The notes beneath the pieces are model-generated. The model made no database searches. It saw only the letters and a list, made by a program, of their open reading frames with translations, and had not been told where the DNA came from. From positions 3,782,001 through 3,846,000 of the forward strand of contig OY970334.1 of NCBI GenBank assembly GCA_963717445.1: a stretch of 64,000 nucleotides of DNA. The letters are read 5' to 3'. The position numbers and the translations under genes are program-made. This document shows positions 34,107 through 43,319 of the stretch, in pieces; positions within the stretch are counted from its first letter, which is position 1, and each line of letters opens with the position of its first letter. This DNA is from JAGVPT01 sp963717445. GTDB taxonomy: Bacteria > Bacteroidota > Ignavibacteria > UBA10030 > UBA8401.

Positions 34107-34712
34107 ATGGAAAGAGTAATCGCTTTTGTAGATGGCTTCAATCTCTATCACTCCCTTGCTGACAATGGGGCATATAACAAATATAAATGGCTCAACATCA
34201 AGAAGCTCCTTGAAATGTATGTGCCAGCTAAAGAATTGAAAGAAATTTATTACTTCACGGCCTTGACGACTTGGAATCTCGAAAAAATGAGCCGGCACAA
34301 AATTCTGATTAGAGCGCTTGAGCATGTTGGAGCCAATGTAGTCTATGGAGAATTCCGGAGAAGAGATAGATTCTGCCCTAACTGCAAGAAACAATACGTT
34401 GCACAAGAAGAAAAACAAACGGACGTAAACATTGCAATAAATCTCTTTCGTCTTGCCATTGAAGATAGATACGACACTGCGCTAATCATTTCTGGTGACA
34501 GCGACCTTATTCCTTCAATAAAAGCTGTCAAATCTACATTTCCTTCGAAGAAGATTGGAGTTCTCATTCCAATTGGGCGTAGAGCTGAAGAGCTAAAAGC
34601 GAATTGTGATTTCAACATTAAGATTCGTGAGAAAAATTTGTCGAAATGCCAGTTCGATAACCCTCTTATAATGCCCGACGGTTCCCATCTGAAGAAGCCA
34701 CCTACCTGGTAA
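34107..34712 (+). CDS. NYN/LabA-type PIN-like ribonuclease, antisense in its cassette (copy 2)
   Basis: About 201 residues, differing from copy 1 at only a few positions (e.g. NIKKLLEMYVPAKEL versus NIRKLLEMYVPAREL), with the acidic NYN residues and CPNC knuckle kept. Again reversed relative to the array and driven by the TTGACA promoter with leader terminator. The attC sites of the two copies differ, so they are not a very recent duplication like the AKR pair. Confidence 0.85.
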   Translation: MERVIAFVDGFNLYHSLADNGAYNKYKWLNIKKLLEMYVPAKELKEIYYFTALTTWNLEKMSRHKILIRALEHVGANVVYGEFRRRDRFCPNCKKQYVAQEEKQTDVNIAINLFRLAIEDRYDTALIISGDSDLIPSIKAVKSTFPSKKIGVLIPIGRRAEELKANCDFNIKIREKNLSKCQFDNPLIMPDGSHLKKPPTW

Positions 34713-34733
34713 TAGTGAACTATTTTTTGCGCC

Positions 34734-34886
34734 ACCTAACGGACCGGAGCTAAGCTGCGGCAACGAAATGCCGCAGCGACGGAATCCAGTCCGCGCGAGC
34801 TAAGTCATGTCCAACAAGTAGCTGGTTGTTTCGCGCGTGCTAAATCATCGACGGCTGGTTCCGTCAGCTTGAGCGACTGGTTAGGC
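34734..34886 (-). repeat. attC 38, type A
   Basis: Minus-strand boxes GCCTAAC / GTTAGGT. Confidence 0.93.
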
Positions 34887-34937
34887 CTGCGACATATTCG
34901 TTTTACTAGAAATGTCATTATTTGAAGTCTCTTCTAG

Positions 34938-35777
34938 TCAAAGAAATATTATCTCTAATCTTCCGTCAATGACTTTTGTACGCAAACCCATTGCCTTAGC
35001 GATCTTTAATTGCCAGTTTTTCTCCAATTGATAGACAACGTACTTAGCGAACAGAATCGGCAATATCTTATTCACAATTTGGGTGGCATCATCAAGCCAC
35101 TCTTTTGGCAAGACACTCATATCAATATTCTCGATTTTAATTTGAGATGCTATTATCTGCCCATTGTCGGGAATATAAGAAGGGATGAACGACACCTCTG
35201 CAACAATGGGAAGGTGAAGCTTTCCGGACAAGAGTGAAGCCTGAAGGATAGCTTTAGAATAGATCCTGTCAGATTCTTCTTTTAATACTATCTGTGGCAT
35301 TTGGTTAAGTTCTATTTCAACAGCCGTTGAAGCGCTTTCTTTTATAGGCAATTTTAGATATTTCGGTAACTCTTTTTGCAAAAAGGATTGAGAAAGGCTA
35401 ATCGCAAGGCCACCATCTTTTGAAAAACCTATTCTCCACGGAGATAATTCAACGTTTGGCATTACTTGTTTAATAGTATCATATCCGCTCCCTCCGATAA
35501 GAAAGAGATTGTTGGCGTCAAATTTATAACCTTGTGCCCAGCCAAACTCAACCATTTTGCCACTAGGAAGAAGAAATGGAGAAGTCTTGCCTTTGGCATG
35601 TAGCCATAAATTTAACTTTTCATTGGAGGAATTTTGAATTTGTAAAACATAGGACCCTTTAAAAGTAGATTCTCTACAAGTAACAATTATCGGAAGGGGT
35701 TTTGTTTGTGACCGTAGAGAATCATTGACAAAGAGCGAAATGATGGCAAGTAGAAGAATAATAGAGGCTGTTTTCAT
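34938..35777 (-). CDS. Exported protein of unknown function
   Basis: About 279 residues from ATG 35777 (an in-frame ATG at 35789 is 4 codons upstream). Signal peptide MKTASIILLLAIISLFVNDS to about residue 24. The C-terminal third (IENIDMSVLPKEWLDDATQI, VNKILPILFAKYVVYQLE) is weakly reminiscent of lipid-binding YceB/DUF1439-like proteins; I would not assign it. Probably periplasmic. Cassette ends GGCCTGC / GCAGGCC. Confidence 0.65.
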   Translation of the reverse strand: MKTASIILLLAIISLFVNDSLRSQTKPLPIIVTCRESTFKGSYVLQIQNSSNEKLNLWLHAKGKTSPFLLPSGKMVEFGWAQGYKFDANNLFLIGGSGYDTIKQVMPNVELSPWRIGFSKDGGLAISLSQSFLQKELPKYLKLPIKESASTAVEIELNQMPQIVLKEESDRIYSKAILQASLLSGKLHLPIVAEVSFIPSYIPDNGQIIASQIKIENIDMSVLPKEWLDDATQIVNKILPILFAKYVVYQLEKNWQLKIAKAMGLRTKVIDGRLEIIFL

Positions 35778-35803
35778 GTCATTGCACAATGTTTATAAAG
35801 CAG

Positions 35804-35954
35804 GCCTAACGGACCGGAGCTAAGCTGACGGCGGAAATTGCGTCGGCTCGGTAGTCAGTCCGCGCGTGGCAATCCACGTCCGATAGTAGCTATTTATTTC
35901 GCGCGTGCTAAATCATCGACGGCTGGTTCCGTCAGCTTGAGCGACTGGTTAGGC
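35804..35954 (-). repeat. attC 39, type D
   Basis: Minus-strand boxes GCCTAAC / GTTAGGC. Confidence 0.92.
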
Positions 35955-35990
35955 GGTTGCGCCTGTGAGAAATTTTGAGTAAAATGAACC

Positions 35991-36248
35991 ATGCCTGAAA
36001 TAAGTCGGTTTCTTGGAATCGTTGTCGCTATGTTTTACCGAGATCATGGACCGGCTCATTTTCATGCTATTTATGGTGATTATCACGTCACCGTGACTAT
36101 TGAAACTGGTATTGTTTCTGGAGATTTTCCAAAGCGAGCACTCTCACATGTACTTGAATGGCTTGATCTGCATAGAACCGAATTACTTGAAGATTGGGAA
36201 CTTGCTAAACAACGGCAACCATTAAAGAAAGTAACTCCACTTGAGTAA
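35991..36248 (+). CDS. DUF4160 protein (copy 2), antisense in its cassette
   Basis: 85 residues: MPEISRFLGIVVAMFYRDHG, then PAHFHAIYGDYHVTVTIETG, and a tryptophan-rich helix HVLEWLDLHRTELLEDWELA. Family His residues are present. Opposes the array. Separated from the DUF2442 gene by 3 bp. Very similar to 51744-52001. Confidence 0.88.
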   Translation: MPEISRFLGIVVAMFYRDHGPAHFHAIYGDYHVTVTIETGIVSGDFPKRALSHVLEWLDLHRTELLEDWELAKQRQPLKKVTPLE

Positions 36249-36251
36249 AAT

Positions 36252-36497
36252 ATGATCGCACAAGTCACGGACGCTAGACATATTGACCATTACACCATTT
36301 GGATCAAATTCCATGATGGTTCCGAAGGAGAAGTTGATCTTAAAGATGAACTTTGGGGACCTGTATTTGAACCGCTGAAAGACATCGATCAATTCCGCAA
36401 ATTTTCAGTCCATCCTGATTTGCACACCATTACATGGGATAATGGTGCAGATTTCTCGCCTGAGTTTCTTCACAGTATTCTTCGCGCAACCGCCTAA
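36252..36497 (+). CDS. DUF2442 protein (copy 2)
   Basis: 81 residues with YTIWIKFHDGSEGEVDLKDE, FEPLKDIDQFRKFSVHPDLH and ITWDNGADFSPEFLH, typical of DUF2442. Its stop TAA is made by the reversed attC box (GCC-TAA-C), here the R' side, since the gene is antisense to the array. Confidence 0.9.
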   Translation: MIAQVTDARHIDHYTIWIKFHDGSEGEVDLKDELWGPVFEPLKDIDQFRKFSVHPDLHTITWDNGADFSPEFLHSILRATA

Positions 36498-36644
36498 CGG
36501 ACCGGAGCTAAGCTGCGGCAACGAAGTGCCGCAGCGACGGAATCCAGTCCGCGCGAGCTAAGTCATGTCCAACAAGTAACTGGTTGTTTCGCGCGTGCTA
36601 AATCATCGACGGCTATTTCCGTCAGCTTGAGCGACTGGTTAGGC
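36492..36644 (-). repeat. attC 40, type A
   Basis: Minus-strand boxes GCCTAAC / GTTAGGC; overlaps the stop of the DUF2442 gene. Confidence 0.93.
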
Positions 36645-36852
36645 GGCGATACTTGTATGTTGATAAGATTACCCTTTCGTACTACAACTGCTTTACATTA
36701 GAAACAATTTTTAAAACTAACAATACTACAAGTTTTGGTATTTGATACACCACTGAATTTAAAAAGGAAATGTTGGTAGATAAATGACTGGTTGTAGGTC
36801 AATTCTTTTTACCCCTAATATTTTTTTTTGTTTATAACAACTATGTATCGCC
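36645..36852 (-). repeat. Beta-family cassette 5
   Basis: Almost identical to beta cassette 4; the GTG of the short frame is GTA here, arguing against coding. Confidence 0.7.
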
Positions 36853-37004
36853 ACCTAACGGACCGGAGCTAAGCTGCGGCGACGAAGTGCCGCAGCGACG
36901 GAATCCAGTCCGCGCGTGGCAATCTACGTCCGATAGTAGCTGGCTGTTTCGCGCGTGCAAAATCATCGACGGCTGGTTCCGTCAGCTTGAGCGACTGGTT
37001 AGGC
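36853..37004 (-). repeat. attC 41, type A
   Basis: Minus-strand boxes GCCTAAC / GTTAGGT. Confidence 0.93.
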
Positions 37005-37024
37005 AGCCACAAGATATTTTATCT

Positions 37025-37642
37025 TTACAATAAGATAGAAAACCCGAATAAAGCACCAACGTATGAATATGTGTAGTTGACCGCGTGTGTGAAGGGCACG
37101 ATGGTGCCATTAACGTAATACAAACCTGTTGGAACTTCATCATCAAAGACTTCTCTACGGTAATTCAGTTCAATGTTTAGTGCCACGTTCTCGGTTACCA
37201 AAATTTTCGCACCTGCGCCTGCGTTGATTATGTGATTATTTGATACTTCGTTTATGCGAATTGGTACGAACCCGACCACTGGTGAAGTGAGAGAATTACT
37301 TATACCATATCCACCTCGTACAAATAACGCAATCGCGGAGGTTGAAATACGATGTGTATACGAAAGATTCAAGAGCGCTGATTGAGCGGGAAATGTATTT
37401 TCAGTTGCGAGCAAACCTAGTTGTGGTTCTATTGAGAATCCATCAAGAAGATAATAACCACCATCTATATTAAGCATGACATAGCCGATAGATTGTGAAC
37501 CATATAAGTTGGCAGGAAGATTGTCTTTTAGATAGCCGGCTGTGCCGTTGAAAGTGATTTCAACTTTGCCCGATTCAAATTGTGCGGACGTAATTGAAGG
37601 GCAGATTGAGCTTATTAAGAATAATAGGAGTAACCTCTTCAT
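37025..37642 (-). CDS. Outer-membrane beta-barrel protein
   Basis: 205 residues. ATG 37642 after TTTTGGAGATTAT. Signal MKRLLLLFLISSICPSITSA, then alternating strands (VEITFNGTAGYLKDNL, FSIEPQLGLLATENTF, IALFVRGGYGIS, VALNIELNYRREVF) and the final strand SYVGALFGFSILL. Barrel of unknown function; no plug or enzymatic motif. Confidence 0.8.
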   Translation of the reverse strand: MKRLLLLFLISSICPSITSAQFESGKVEITFNGTAGYLKDNLPANLYGSQSIGYVMLNIDGGYYLLDGFSIEPQLGLLATENTFPAQSALLNLSYTHRISTSAIALFVRGGYGISNSLTSPVVGFVPIRINEVSNNHIINAGAGAKILVTENVALNIELNYRREVFDDEVPTGLYYVNGTIVPFTHAVNYTYSYVGALFGFSILL

Positions 37643-37675
37643 ATAATCTCCAAAATGGTAACTGCTTTTTGGCTG

Positions 37676-37827
37676 CCTAACGGACCGGAGCTAAGCTGCG
37701 GCGACGTGCAGCCAAATCAATCGTAGACTATACGCGCGGCAGACATCGCCATTTCCTTAAAAAATTTTTCTGGCGCGCGGCGAAATCATCGACGGCTGGT
37801 TCCGTCAGCTTGAGCGACTGGTTAGAA
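37676..37827 (-). repeat. attC 42, type C
   Basis: Minus-strand boxes TTCTAAC / GTTAGGC. Confidence 0.92.
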
Positions 37828-37952
37828 CACACGCGGTAGAAAGTCAAATTTACAATTCAGTATAATTAAGAATGCTTCGGATGATTTCCAGTGATTCCCC
37901 AAACAAGATTATCAAGTGCATCATCTTCGCCAGCTGAATTCCTAAACTTTAC

Positions 37953-38960
37953 CTAACTAAATTCATTCAGAAATACCAAATCGGGCGGTAAGTTCGTAAC
38001 GCCCGGGAGAAGAACGGGAATTACAGGTATGTCCCGATTAACACATTGACTAATAAACGAACGCAACTCGATGATTTGCCATTTTCCCAAACCATTCTTA
38101 CCAATAAAGATCGCCGCCGACGCTACATTGTTAATTGTGCTTTGAATGACATCTTGGAAAAAACGCCCAGGAGGAATTTTCTCTTTATCAAACCATGGTT
38201 TTAATTTTCTTTTTTTCAGTGCCACATTTACCATTTCGACAAATGGTTTGTCAGATGAGTTGTGTGCCAAAAACACATCGTATTTTTTAGATTGTAGAGC
38301 GCTGTTTGTTGTCCTTTTATTGGGATTCTTGTGAGTAGATTTCTTTGTGGTTGAGGAATGGAGGCTTTTCCAATGGGTTACAATATCTTTATTCCATTTT
38401 GAAGTCTTGCCAAGTACATCTAAAATCTCACTCAAATCGTGTAAAAGGTTTTGCTTTTGTTTAGACCGTTTCTGAGACGCTATTCTTTTCAAACACGCTG
38501 GACATATGAAGGCATTTCTCATTGCCAGATCTATTCCCGTTTTCTGCCACCGAAAATCGTAAATACATCCCGTTATGTCATCATGTCGGAAAGAATTGTC
38601 AATTGTTAAGGCAATTAGATCCGCAATAAACATTACAACGCCATTGTTCTTGCTAAGCTTAGTTAAATGTCTCCAGGCATAAAATGAGATAATTGCTTGA
38701 GTACCATAAGTTTCAAAAAAGTAATTGTTATAGTATTGTTTGGCGGAGAAGAGAAAAGTGTAATCAACTTTTTCGCTTTTACGGATAATTGACTTGTTTA
38801 GTGCTTCGTAGCTTGATGGATGGGTTATCAGCCGTGAGGGGATTTGAAATTCGGTACTGTCGGTTTGGAATCTCAAGTATTTGCAAATTCCATTAAGGTT
38901 TTCTGAGATTGCTTTTAGATCTACCCGCAAGGATTTTTCAGCGTAAAGAAGAATTTTCAT
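37953..38960 (-). CDS. TIR-domain protein, probable premature amber stop
   Basis: 335 residues as read. ATG 38960 after TCGGGAGCTTCAG. N-terminal ~210 residues are unassigned and include a CPACLKRI pair. The C-terminal TIR domain runs from KYDVFLAHNSSDKPFVEMVN through KPWFDKEKIPPGRFFQ to DIPVIPVLLPGV. The frame stops at TAG (37953-37955), yet the same frame continues VKFRNSAGEDDALDNLVWGI to TAA 37866-37868. TIR domains of this kind usually end F-x-W-V-x-F-R and I-W-G-I-T-G, so TAG replaces an expected TGG (Trp). The product lacks its last ~29 residues. TIR domains of this type are often NADases in phage defence. Confidence 0.82.
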   Translation of the reverse strand: MKILLYAEKSLRVDLKAISENLNGICKYLRFQTDSTEFQIPSRLITHPSSYEALNKSIIRKSEKVDYTFLFSAKQYYNNYFFETYGTQAIISFYAWRHLTKLSKNNGVVMFIADLIALTIDNSFRHDDITGCIYDFRWQKTGIDLAMRNAFICPACLKRIASQKRSKQKQNLLHDLSEILDVLGKTSKWNKDIVTHWKSLHSSTTKKSTHKNPNKRTTNSALQSKKYDVFLAHNSSDKPFVEMVNVALKKRKLKPWFDKEKIPPGRFFQDVIQSTINNVASAAIFIGKNGLGKWQIIELRSFISQCVNRDIPVIPVLLPGVTNLPPDLVFLNEFS

Positions 38961-39040
38961 CTGAAGCTCCCGAATTAGTTGGTATAGTTTAGTCTGAGTC
39001 GAGCGAAATTCCCTTGGTTAGGAAATAAATAGTTCGTGTG

Positions 39041-39192
39041 TTCTAACGGACCGGAGCTAAGCTGCGGCGGCGAAGCGCCGCAGCGACGGTAGCCAGTCCG
39101 CGCGAGACGAGTCATGTCCGATAGTAGCTGGTTGTTTCGCGCGCATTGAATCACCAACGGCTGGTTCCGTCAGCTTGAGCGACTGGTTAGGG
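39041..39192 (-). repeat. attC 43, type A
   Basis: Minus-strand boxes CCCTAAC / GTTAGAA. Confidence 0.93.
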
Positions 39193-39254
39193 CGCAGCAT
39201 AACAGATTAATGTAAGTTTGAGAATCGTCAAACCAATTGTTTAGTATGTTGTAA

Positions 39255-40046
39255 TCATTCTACAACCTTCACATCGTCGTCGACAAAAACCTGTTTCGAT
39301 TCAGGGACGATTTCTCCTGAAACGGTAATTTCTAATTTAAATATATCTTTGCCAAAAATAGCACCGCGCATCCGCACAGCGACAATTGATGTGACTTTTA
39401 TATTGCCACCAATCGCGTTGGTATTCGTACTTTCGACTTGCAGTTTTTCGATATTGGACATGGGATGGACTTTTTTTGCTTCTTGTCTTACTCGTTGTTC
39501 TATAAGATTAGAAAGTTTCATGATAAGAGAATTGAGTTGCTGCGTTATGTTGGCTTTTCTTGATTTCCATGACATGAGTGTTGTCTGAGCAGAAGCGATC
39601 CAATCGCCCTTTGGGTGCTTCGAAACATATTGTTGTAACTGTTCAGTCATGTCATCACAACTCTTCATTTGGACTGCATAATCTGAAGAATGCTGCATCA
39701 CGTCTTCAGCAGCCTGCTGGAGTTTCTGAATCTTCTCAAAGTCTAATTTAGAGTTAACGACCTCTTGCATTGAGTCCATCTTCGTTTGCCAACTATATAA
39801 AGCGATTGTTGCAGTTATGTTCCACTCGCCTTGGGGATGGTCCTTTATAAAGTTTTTTAGAGCGGCGATAACAGTTTGACAGGATTTGATGTTGACATCA
39901 TTGTCAGTTGTGTTAATGATGCCTTGCTCTGTCGTCTTTTGAAGCTGCTGAACTGGCTCGTAATCCTTTTGGGGATTTGAACATGAACTCATGAGAATGG
40001 TAATTATGAGGACGGCCAGAAATGGGTAGAGAATTTTGAGTGACAT
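39255..40046 (-). CDS. Lipoprotein with two internal repeats, unknown
   Basis: 263 residues. ATG 40046 after AGAAGGAGATCGC. Lipobox MSSC. Two related units: CQTVIAALKNFIKDHPQGEW and CDDMTEQLQQYVSKHPKGDW, each followed by a T-L-x-S-W-x-x-K segment, like tetratricopeptide-type helical pairs. The C-terminal ~70 residues are beta-rich. Ends GGGCGCAGCATA / TATGCTGCGCCC, 12 bp. Confidence 0.75.
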   Translation of the reverse strand: MSLKILYPFLAVLIITILMSSCSNPQKDYEPVQQLQKTTEQGIINTTDNDVNIKSCQTVIAALKNFIKDHPQGEWNITATIALYSWQTKMDSMQEVVNSKLDFEKIQKLQQAAEDVMQHSSDYAVQMKSCDDMTEQLQQYVSKHPKGDWIASAQTTLMSWKSRKANITQQLNSLIMKLSNLIEQRVRQEAKKVHPMSNIEKLQVESTNTNAIGGNIKVTSIVAVRMRGAIFGKDIFKLEITVSGEIVPESKQVFVDDDVKVVE

Positions 40047-40117
40047 GCGATCTCCTTCTATTGTTAAATGTCGGATTTAAACTCGCAAATAATTTCGTAA
40101 GTGCGAAATATGCTGCG

Positions 40118-40269
40118 CCCTAACGGACCGGAGCTAAGCTGCGGCCACGAAGTGCCGCAGCGACGGAATCCTGTCCGCGCGAGCTAAGTCCCGTCAGATT
40201 GTGACTGGTTGTTTCGCGCGTGCAAAATCATCGACGGCAATTTCCGTCAGCTTGAGCGACTGGTTAGGG
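40118..40269 (-). repeat. attC 44, type A
   Basis: Minus-strand boxes CCCTAAC / GTTAGGG. Confidence 0.93.
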
Positions 40270-40303
40270 CGTAATGCCAATTTGTTAATAAAGTAGATCA
40301 TTG

Positions 40304-40639
40304 CTATGGTAAAGAGTCTCCTGGAAAACTCCGGCATGTGGAGATTTCATAGACAAGGACTCCCGCTTTTACTGCCGGATCTTCGTCCATGATCTTTTTG
40401 ACCTCTTCGATGCTTGCATTATAGATTCCCACACCTCTTACTTCACCATCACCAACAACTGGACAAACAATTGATAGTGAACCATCTGCGCGGAGAGCAA
40501 AATTTCTCCGTCCGTGTTCCCATACGATTTTGTCCGCGTCAGGCTCGTTTCTTTTCGGAGTTGCTTTCAAAATAACAAGGGAATAGCTTTTGGTTTTGGA
40601 AAGCATCTGCCGCATAAAGTCGTCAGTAATTGTTTTCAT
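40304..40639 (-). CDS. YCII-related small protein
   Basis: 111 residues from ATG 40639 (after TTGGAGATTCC); the longer frame crosses attC 45 and is rejected. Ferredoxin-like features of YCII-related proteins: YSLVILKATPKR, WEHGRRNFALRADGSLSIVC, EEVKKIMDEDPAVKAGVLVY. Probably a small enzyme or ligand-binding protein of the cytosol; substrate unknown. Confidence 0.75.
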   Translation of the reverse strand: MKTITDDFMRQMLSKTKSYSLVILKATPKRNEPDADKIVWEHGRRNFALRADGSLSIVCPVVGDGEVRGVGIYNASIEEVKKIMDEDPAVKAGVLVYEISTCRSFPGDSLP

Positions 40640-40684
40640 GGAATCTCCAATGTTGCAAATAAAAGTACAGCGCTGAGCATTGCG

Positions 40685-40838
40685 CCCTAACGGACCGGAG
40701 CTAAGCTGACGGCGGCGAGCCGCTGGCGACGTGTAGTTCGTTGCGCGGACGTTCCAGTCAGATGTTCCTAAGTGCGTCCAACGTCGCGCGGCCAAATCGT
40801 CGACGGCTATTTCCGTCAGCTTGAGCGACTGGTTAGGG
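40685..40838 (-). repeat. attC 45, type B variant
   Basis: Minus-strand boxes CCCTAAC / GTTAGGG. Core is B-like but the end reads GCCGCCGTCAGC as in type D, a hybrid. Confidence 0.9.
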
Positions 40839-40842
40839 CGCA

Positions 40843-41424
40843 TTATTTATGCTTTATTGTTTTACTTTTTTTATTTCTGAGATATGCTTCATTTGCTTTT
40901 TCAAGAATCTGACTTGCAACAGACCAACTTCCGCTTATTAGATCGTTGGATGTTTCTTTGATGTCAGGGTTTCCACTGCTAATTACTTCGGACCAAAAAC
41001 TGCCTTCCGTAGAGTATATTTTAGTTACACTAAGGTATGCTTCATATAAATATTTTTCATCATCTGAACTAATCTCGTCTTCTAAAACTGCAACATCGGA
41101 AACAAATGGACGGATGAGGTTTCCATATTCTTGGAAAGTTATGCCTGCTTTTATATTAGCACTAACAGATTTTGAACTCCGATAGGTTGCTTCAAATATT
41201 TTATAGCGAATTTTTATAGTTCTAAATTTTATATTGGCAGGATCATCGAGATATTTCGCAGATTCGATTAAAGCATTCTTCGCTTCCGTAGCCTCTGTGA
41301 TCATTCGCTCGCTTTCGTCTGTGATCATTCGCTTCCTTTCGTTTGATGTTTGACTGTGCAGTTGTAAAACACAAAGAAACGTAAATGAGCTGAGGACGAG
41401 AAGAATGTTCTTGTAGGATTTCAT
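40843..41424 (-). CDS. Exported protein of unknown function
   Basis: 193 residues with a signal peptide (YKNILLVLSSFTFLCVLQLH). Contains a short repeat ERKRMITDESERMITEATEA. Charged helical body. Second gene of a two-gene cassette, starting 8 bp after the membrane-protein gene. Confidence 0.65.
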   Translation of the reverse strand: MKSYKNILLVLSSFTFLCVLQLHSQTSNERKRMITDESERMITEATEAKNALIESAKYLDDPANIKFRTIKIRYKIFEATYRSSKSVSANIKAGITFQEYGNLIRPFVSDVAVLEDEISSDDEKYLYEAYLSVTKIYSTEGSFWSEVISSGNPDIKETSNDLISGSWSVASQILEKANEAYLRNKKSKTIKHK

Positions 41425-41432
41425 ACAACCTC

Positions 41433-41846
41433 TTAATTATATTGGATTAGGATTATACAAAAAACAGTATATGCTATTATGATTACAACCTGACTTAGCA
41501 ACCATATTATTTCAACACTTCTATCCTTAACGACCTCAAGTTTAGTTGAAATTAGCATTAGGTTTTCAATTTCCTTTTTGTAAATCTTTAGCGTGTCGTG
41601 ATCATACTTTGCACTATTGTAAATATTTAATAACCACAGTAAAAATGGGAAAACTATGAATATTGAAAAAACAATTAACACGGAATTGGGAATTCGAATT
41701 GAGTGTCCAACAATAAAATATGTCAAGATAGAAATGCCGGAAAAATATGAAAGGAACACCTTCCATTCTATTTCTCGTCTTTTTGTTAATGAATCTCTTC
41801 TTAATGTATAAAGCTTGATTAAATATTCTAGTTTATCACTATGCAT
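41433..41846 (-). CDS. Small membrane protein, unknown
   Basis: 137 residues with about three membrane helices (WKVFLSYFSGISILTYFIVG, VLIVFSIFIVFPFLLWLLNI, IIWLLSQVVIIIAYTVFCII) separated by a charged coil. Pairs with the downstream exported protein in one cassette. Unknown function. Confidence 0.7.
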   Translation of the reverse strand: MHSDKLEYLIKLYTLRRDSLTKRREIEWKVFLSYFSGISILTYFIVGHSIRIPNSVLIVFSIFIVFPFLLWLLNIYNSAKYDHDTLKIYKKEIENLMLISTKLEVVKDRSVEIIWLLSQVVIIIAYTVFCIILIQYN

Positions 41847-41908
41847 GTTTTGGAAACCTCAATCAGCTTGGAGTTATTTCAGTTTCATGTCGAATGCTGA
41901 ATAATGCG

Positions 41909-42061
41909 CCCTAACGGACCGGAGCTAAGCTGCGGCGGCGAAGAGCCAGTTCCATGTAGACCATACGCGCGACAGATATCGCCTTTCCCTTAAAAATTTT
42001 TTTTAAGCGCGCGGCGAAATCGTCGACGGCTATTTCCGTCAGCTTGAGCGACTGGTTAGGC
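41909..42061 (-). repeat. attC 46, type C
   Basis: Minus-strand boxes GCCTAAC / GTTAGGG. Confidence 0.92.
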
Positions 42062-42067
42062 GGCACG

Positions 42068-42445
42068 TTAATATGGTAGATCGTCTGGGTGCACATCTTT
42101 ATAATCCGGTTCAGGGTCGTGGTTGAATTGAACGGCTTCTATCGTCTTTTGACCCTCTAGCAGTGCTTTTGCAACTCTATGCATCCCATCCATAACACGG
42201 CCATCCGAAGACAGTATTATTGGGTGGCTCAAATCCGTCTGTTCTATTAATCGCATGTGTTCCACAATTGCGCGACATGTAGGCCTATCATTCTGGTCGC
42301 CAAACCAAAAAGTCTCATCGATTTCTTGAATAGAATTAAGGTTCACTGATCGACGTTGTAAATTCCTTGCTAGGGTTACTAAGCGGTCAACATCCCACGC
42401 GTAGTAGCCTTGGCTAGAAGGACGAAAGTAATATTGTTTTCTCAT
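42068..42445 (-). CDS. ParB/Srx-fold-like small protein
   Basis: 125 residues. The segment HPIILSSDGRVMDGMHRVAKAL has the G-R-x-x-D-G-x-H-R pattern of ParB-like nuclease/Srx folds. N terminus YYFRPSSQGYYAWDVDRLVT. Downstream of, and 17 bp from, a 53-residue ORF in the same cassette. Could be a nucleotide- or DNA-binding regulator; not a partition protein by context. Confidence 0.65.
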   Translation of the reverse strand: MRKQYYFRPSSQGYYAWDVDRLVTLARNLQRRSVNLNSIQEIDETFWFGDQNDRPTCRAIVEHMRLIEQTDLSHPIILSSDGRVMDGMHRVAKALLEGQKTIEAVQFNHDPEPDYKDVHPDDLPY

Positions 42446-42462
42446 CTGTAGACCACGTGAGT

Positions 42463-42624
42463 TTAAGCTTTTGAAACCTTACTCAATGCCTTAATTTTTG
42501 ACTTAAGGTTTGAAGGCACCGGACGGCATGCGCAATATTTAGCATGAGCAATATGCCACTCGATGCGTTGCTTGATTGTTGGTCTCGACGGCATTGGATT
42601 TTTCGTGTGCCATTCAGCATTCAT
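42463..42624 (-). CDS. 53-residue MNAEWH-type small protein
   Basis: Starts MNAEWHTKNPMPSRPTIKQR, then IEWHIAHAKYCACRPVPSNL. ATG 42624 follows CAAGAGGAATTCATT. I recall similar small proteins in many bacteria (M-x-A-x-W-H ... M-P ... R-x-x-W-H-x-x-H-A) but no function. C-A-C and several His residues suggest possible metal binding. Confidence 0.65.
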   Translation of the reverse strand: MNAEWHTKNPMPSRPTIKQRIEWHIAHAKYCACRPVPSNLKSKIKALSKVSKA

Positions 42625-42792
42625 AATGAATTCCTCTTGGAATAGATCGTCGGAGAAGATAGTAGATTCGCCCTTAAACCCCAGATGACCGGATGCAACT
42701 TAGAAAATTGCATACTCGAAAGCAATCCACTAAGACAAAACCACAGTGAGAAACAGGGAAGGATGCCTTATTTTAAATGAAAGCAAGTGCCG

Positions 42793-42942
42793 CCTAACGG
42801 ACCGGAGCTAAGCTGACGGCGGAAATTGCGTCGGCGCGGTAGTCAGTCCGCGCGTGGCAATCCACGTCCGATAGTAGCTACTTATTTCGCGCGTGCTAAA
42901 TCATCGACGGCTGGTTCCGTCAGCTTGAGCGACTGGTTAGGC
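42793..42942 (-). repeat. attC 47, type D
   Basis: Minus-strand boxes GCCTAAC / GTTAGGC. Confidence 0.92.
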
Positions 42943-43149
42943 GGCGATACTTGTATGTTGATAAGAATACCCATTCGTACTATTAACTGCTTTACATTAG
43001 AAATAATTTCTAAGAACAACAATACTACAAGTTGTGGTATTTGATGCACTACCGACTTTAAAGGAAAAATGTTGGTAGGTAAAAGACTGATTGTAGATCA
43101 ATTCTTTTTACCCCAAATATTTTTTCTTTTATAACAACTTTGTATCGCC
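42943..43149 (-). repeat. Beta-family cassette 6
   Basis: Family blocks present, ends paired GGCGGCGATAC / GTATCGCCGCC; hairpin AATACCACAACTTGTAGTATT. Confidence 0.7.
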
Positions 43150-43300
43150 GCCTAACGGACCGGAGCTAAGCTGCGGCAACGTGCAGCCAAATCAATGGTA
43201 GACTATACGCGCGGCAGATATCGCCTTTCTCTTAAAAATTTTTTGGCGCGCGGCGAAATCATCGACGGCTGGTTCCGTCAGCTTGAGCGACTGGTTAGGG
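43150..43300 (-). repeat. attC 48, type C
   Basis: Minus-strand boxes CCCTAAC / GTTAGGC. Confidence 0.92.
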
Positions 43301-43319
43301 CGCAAACAAGCTCTCTTTG

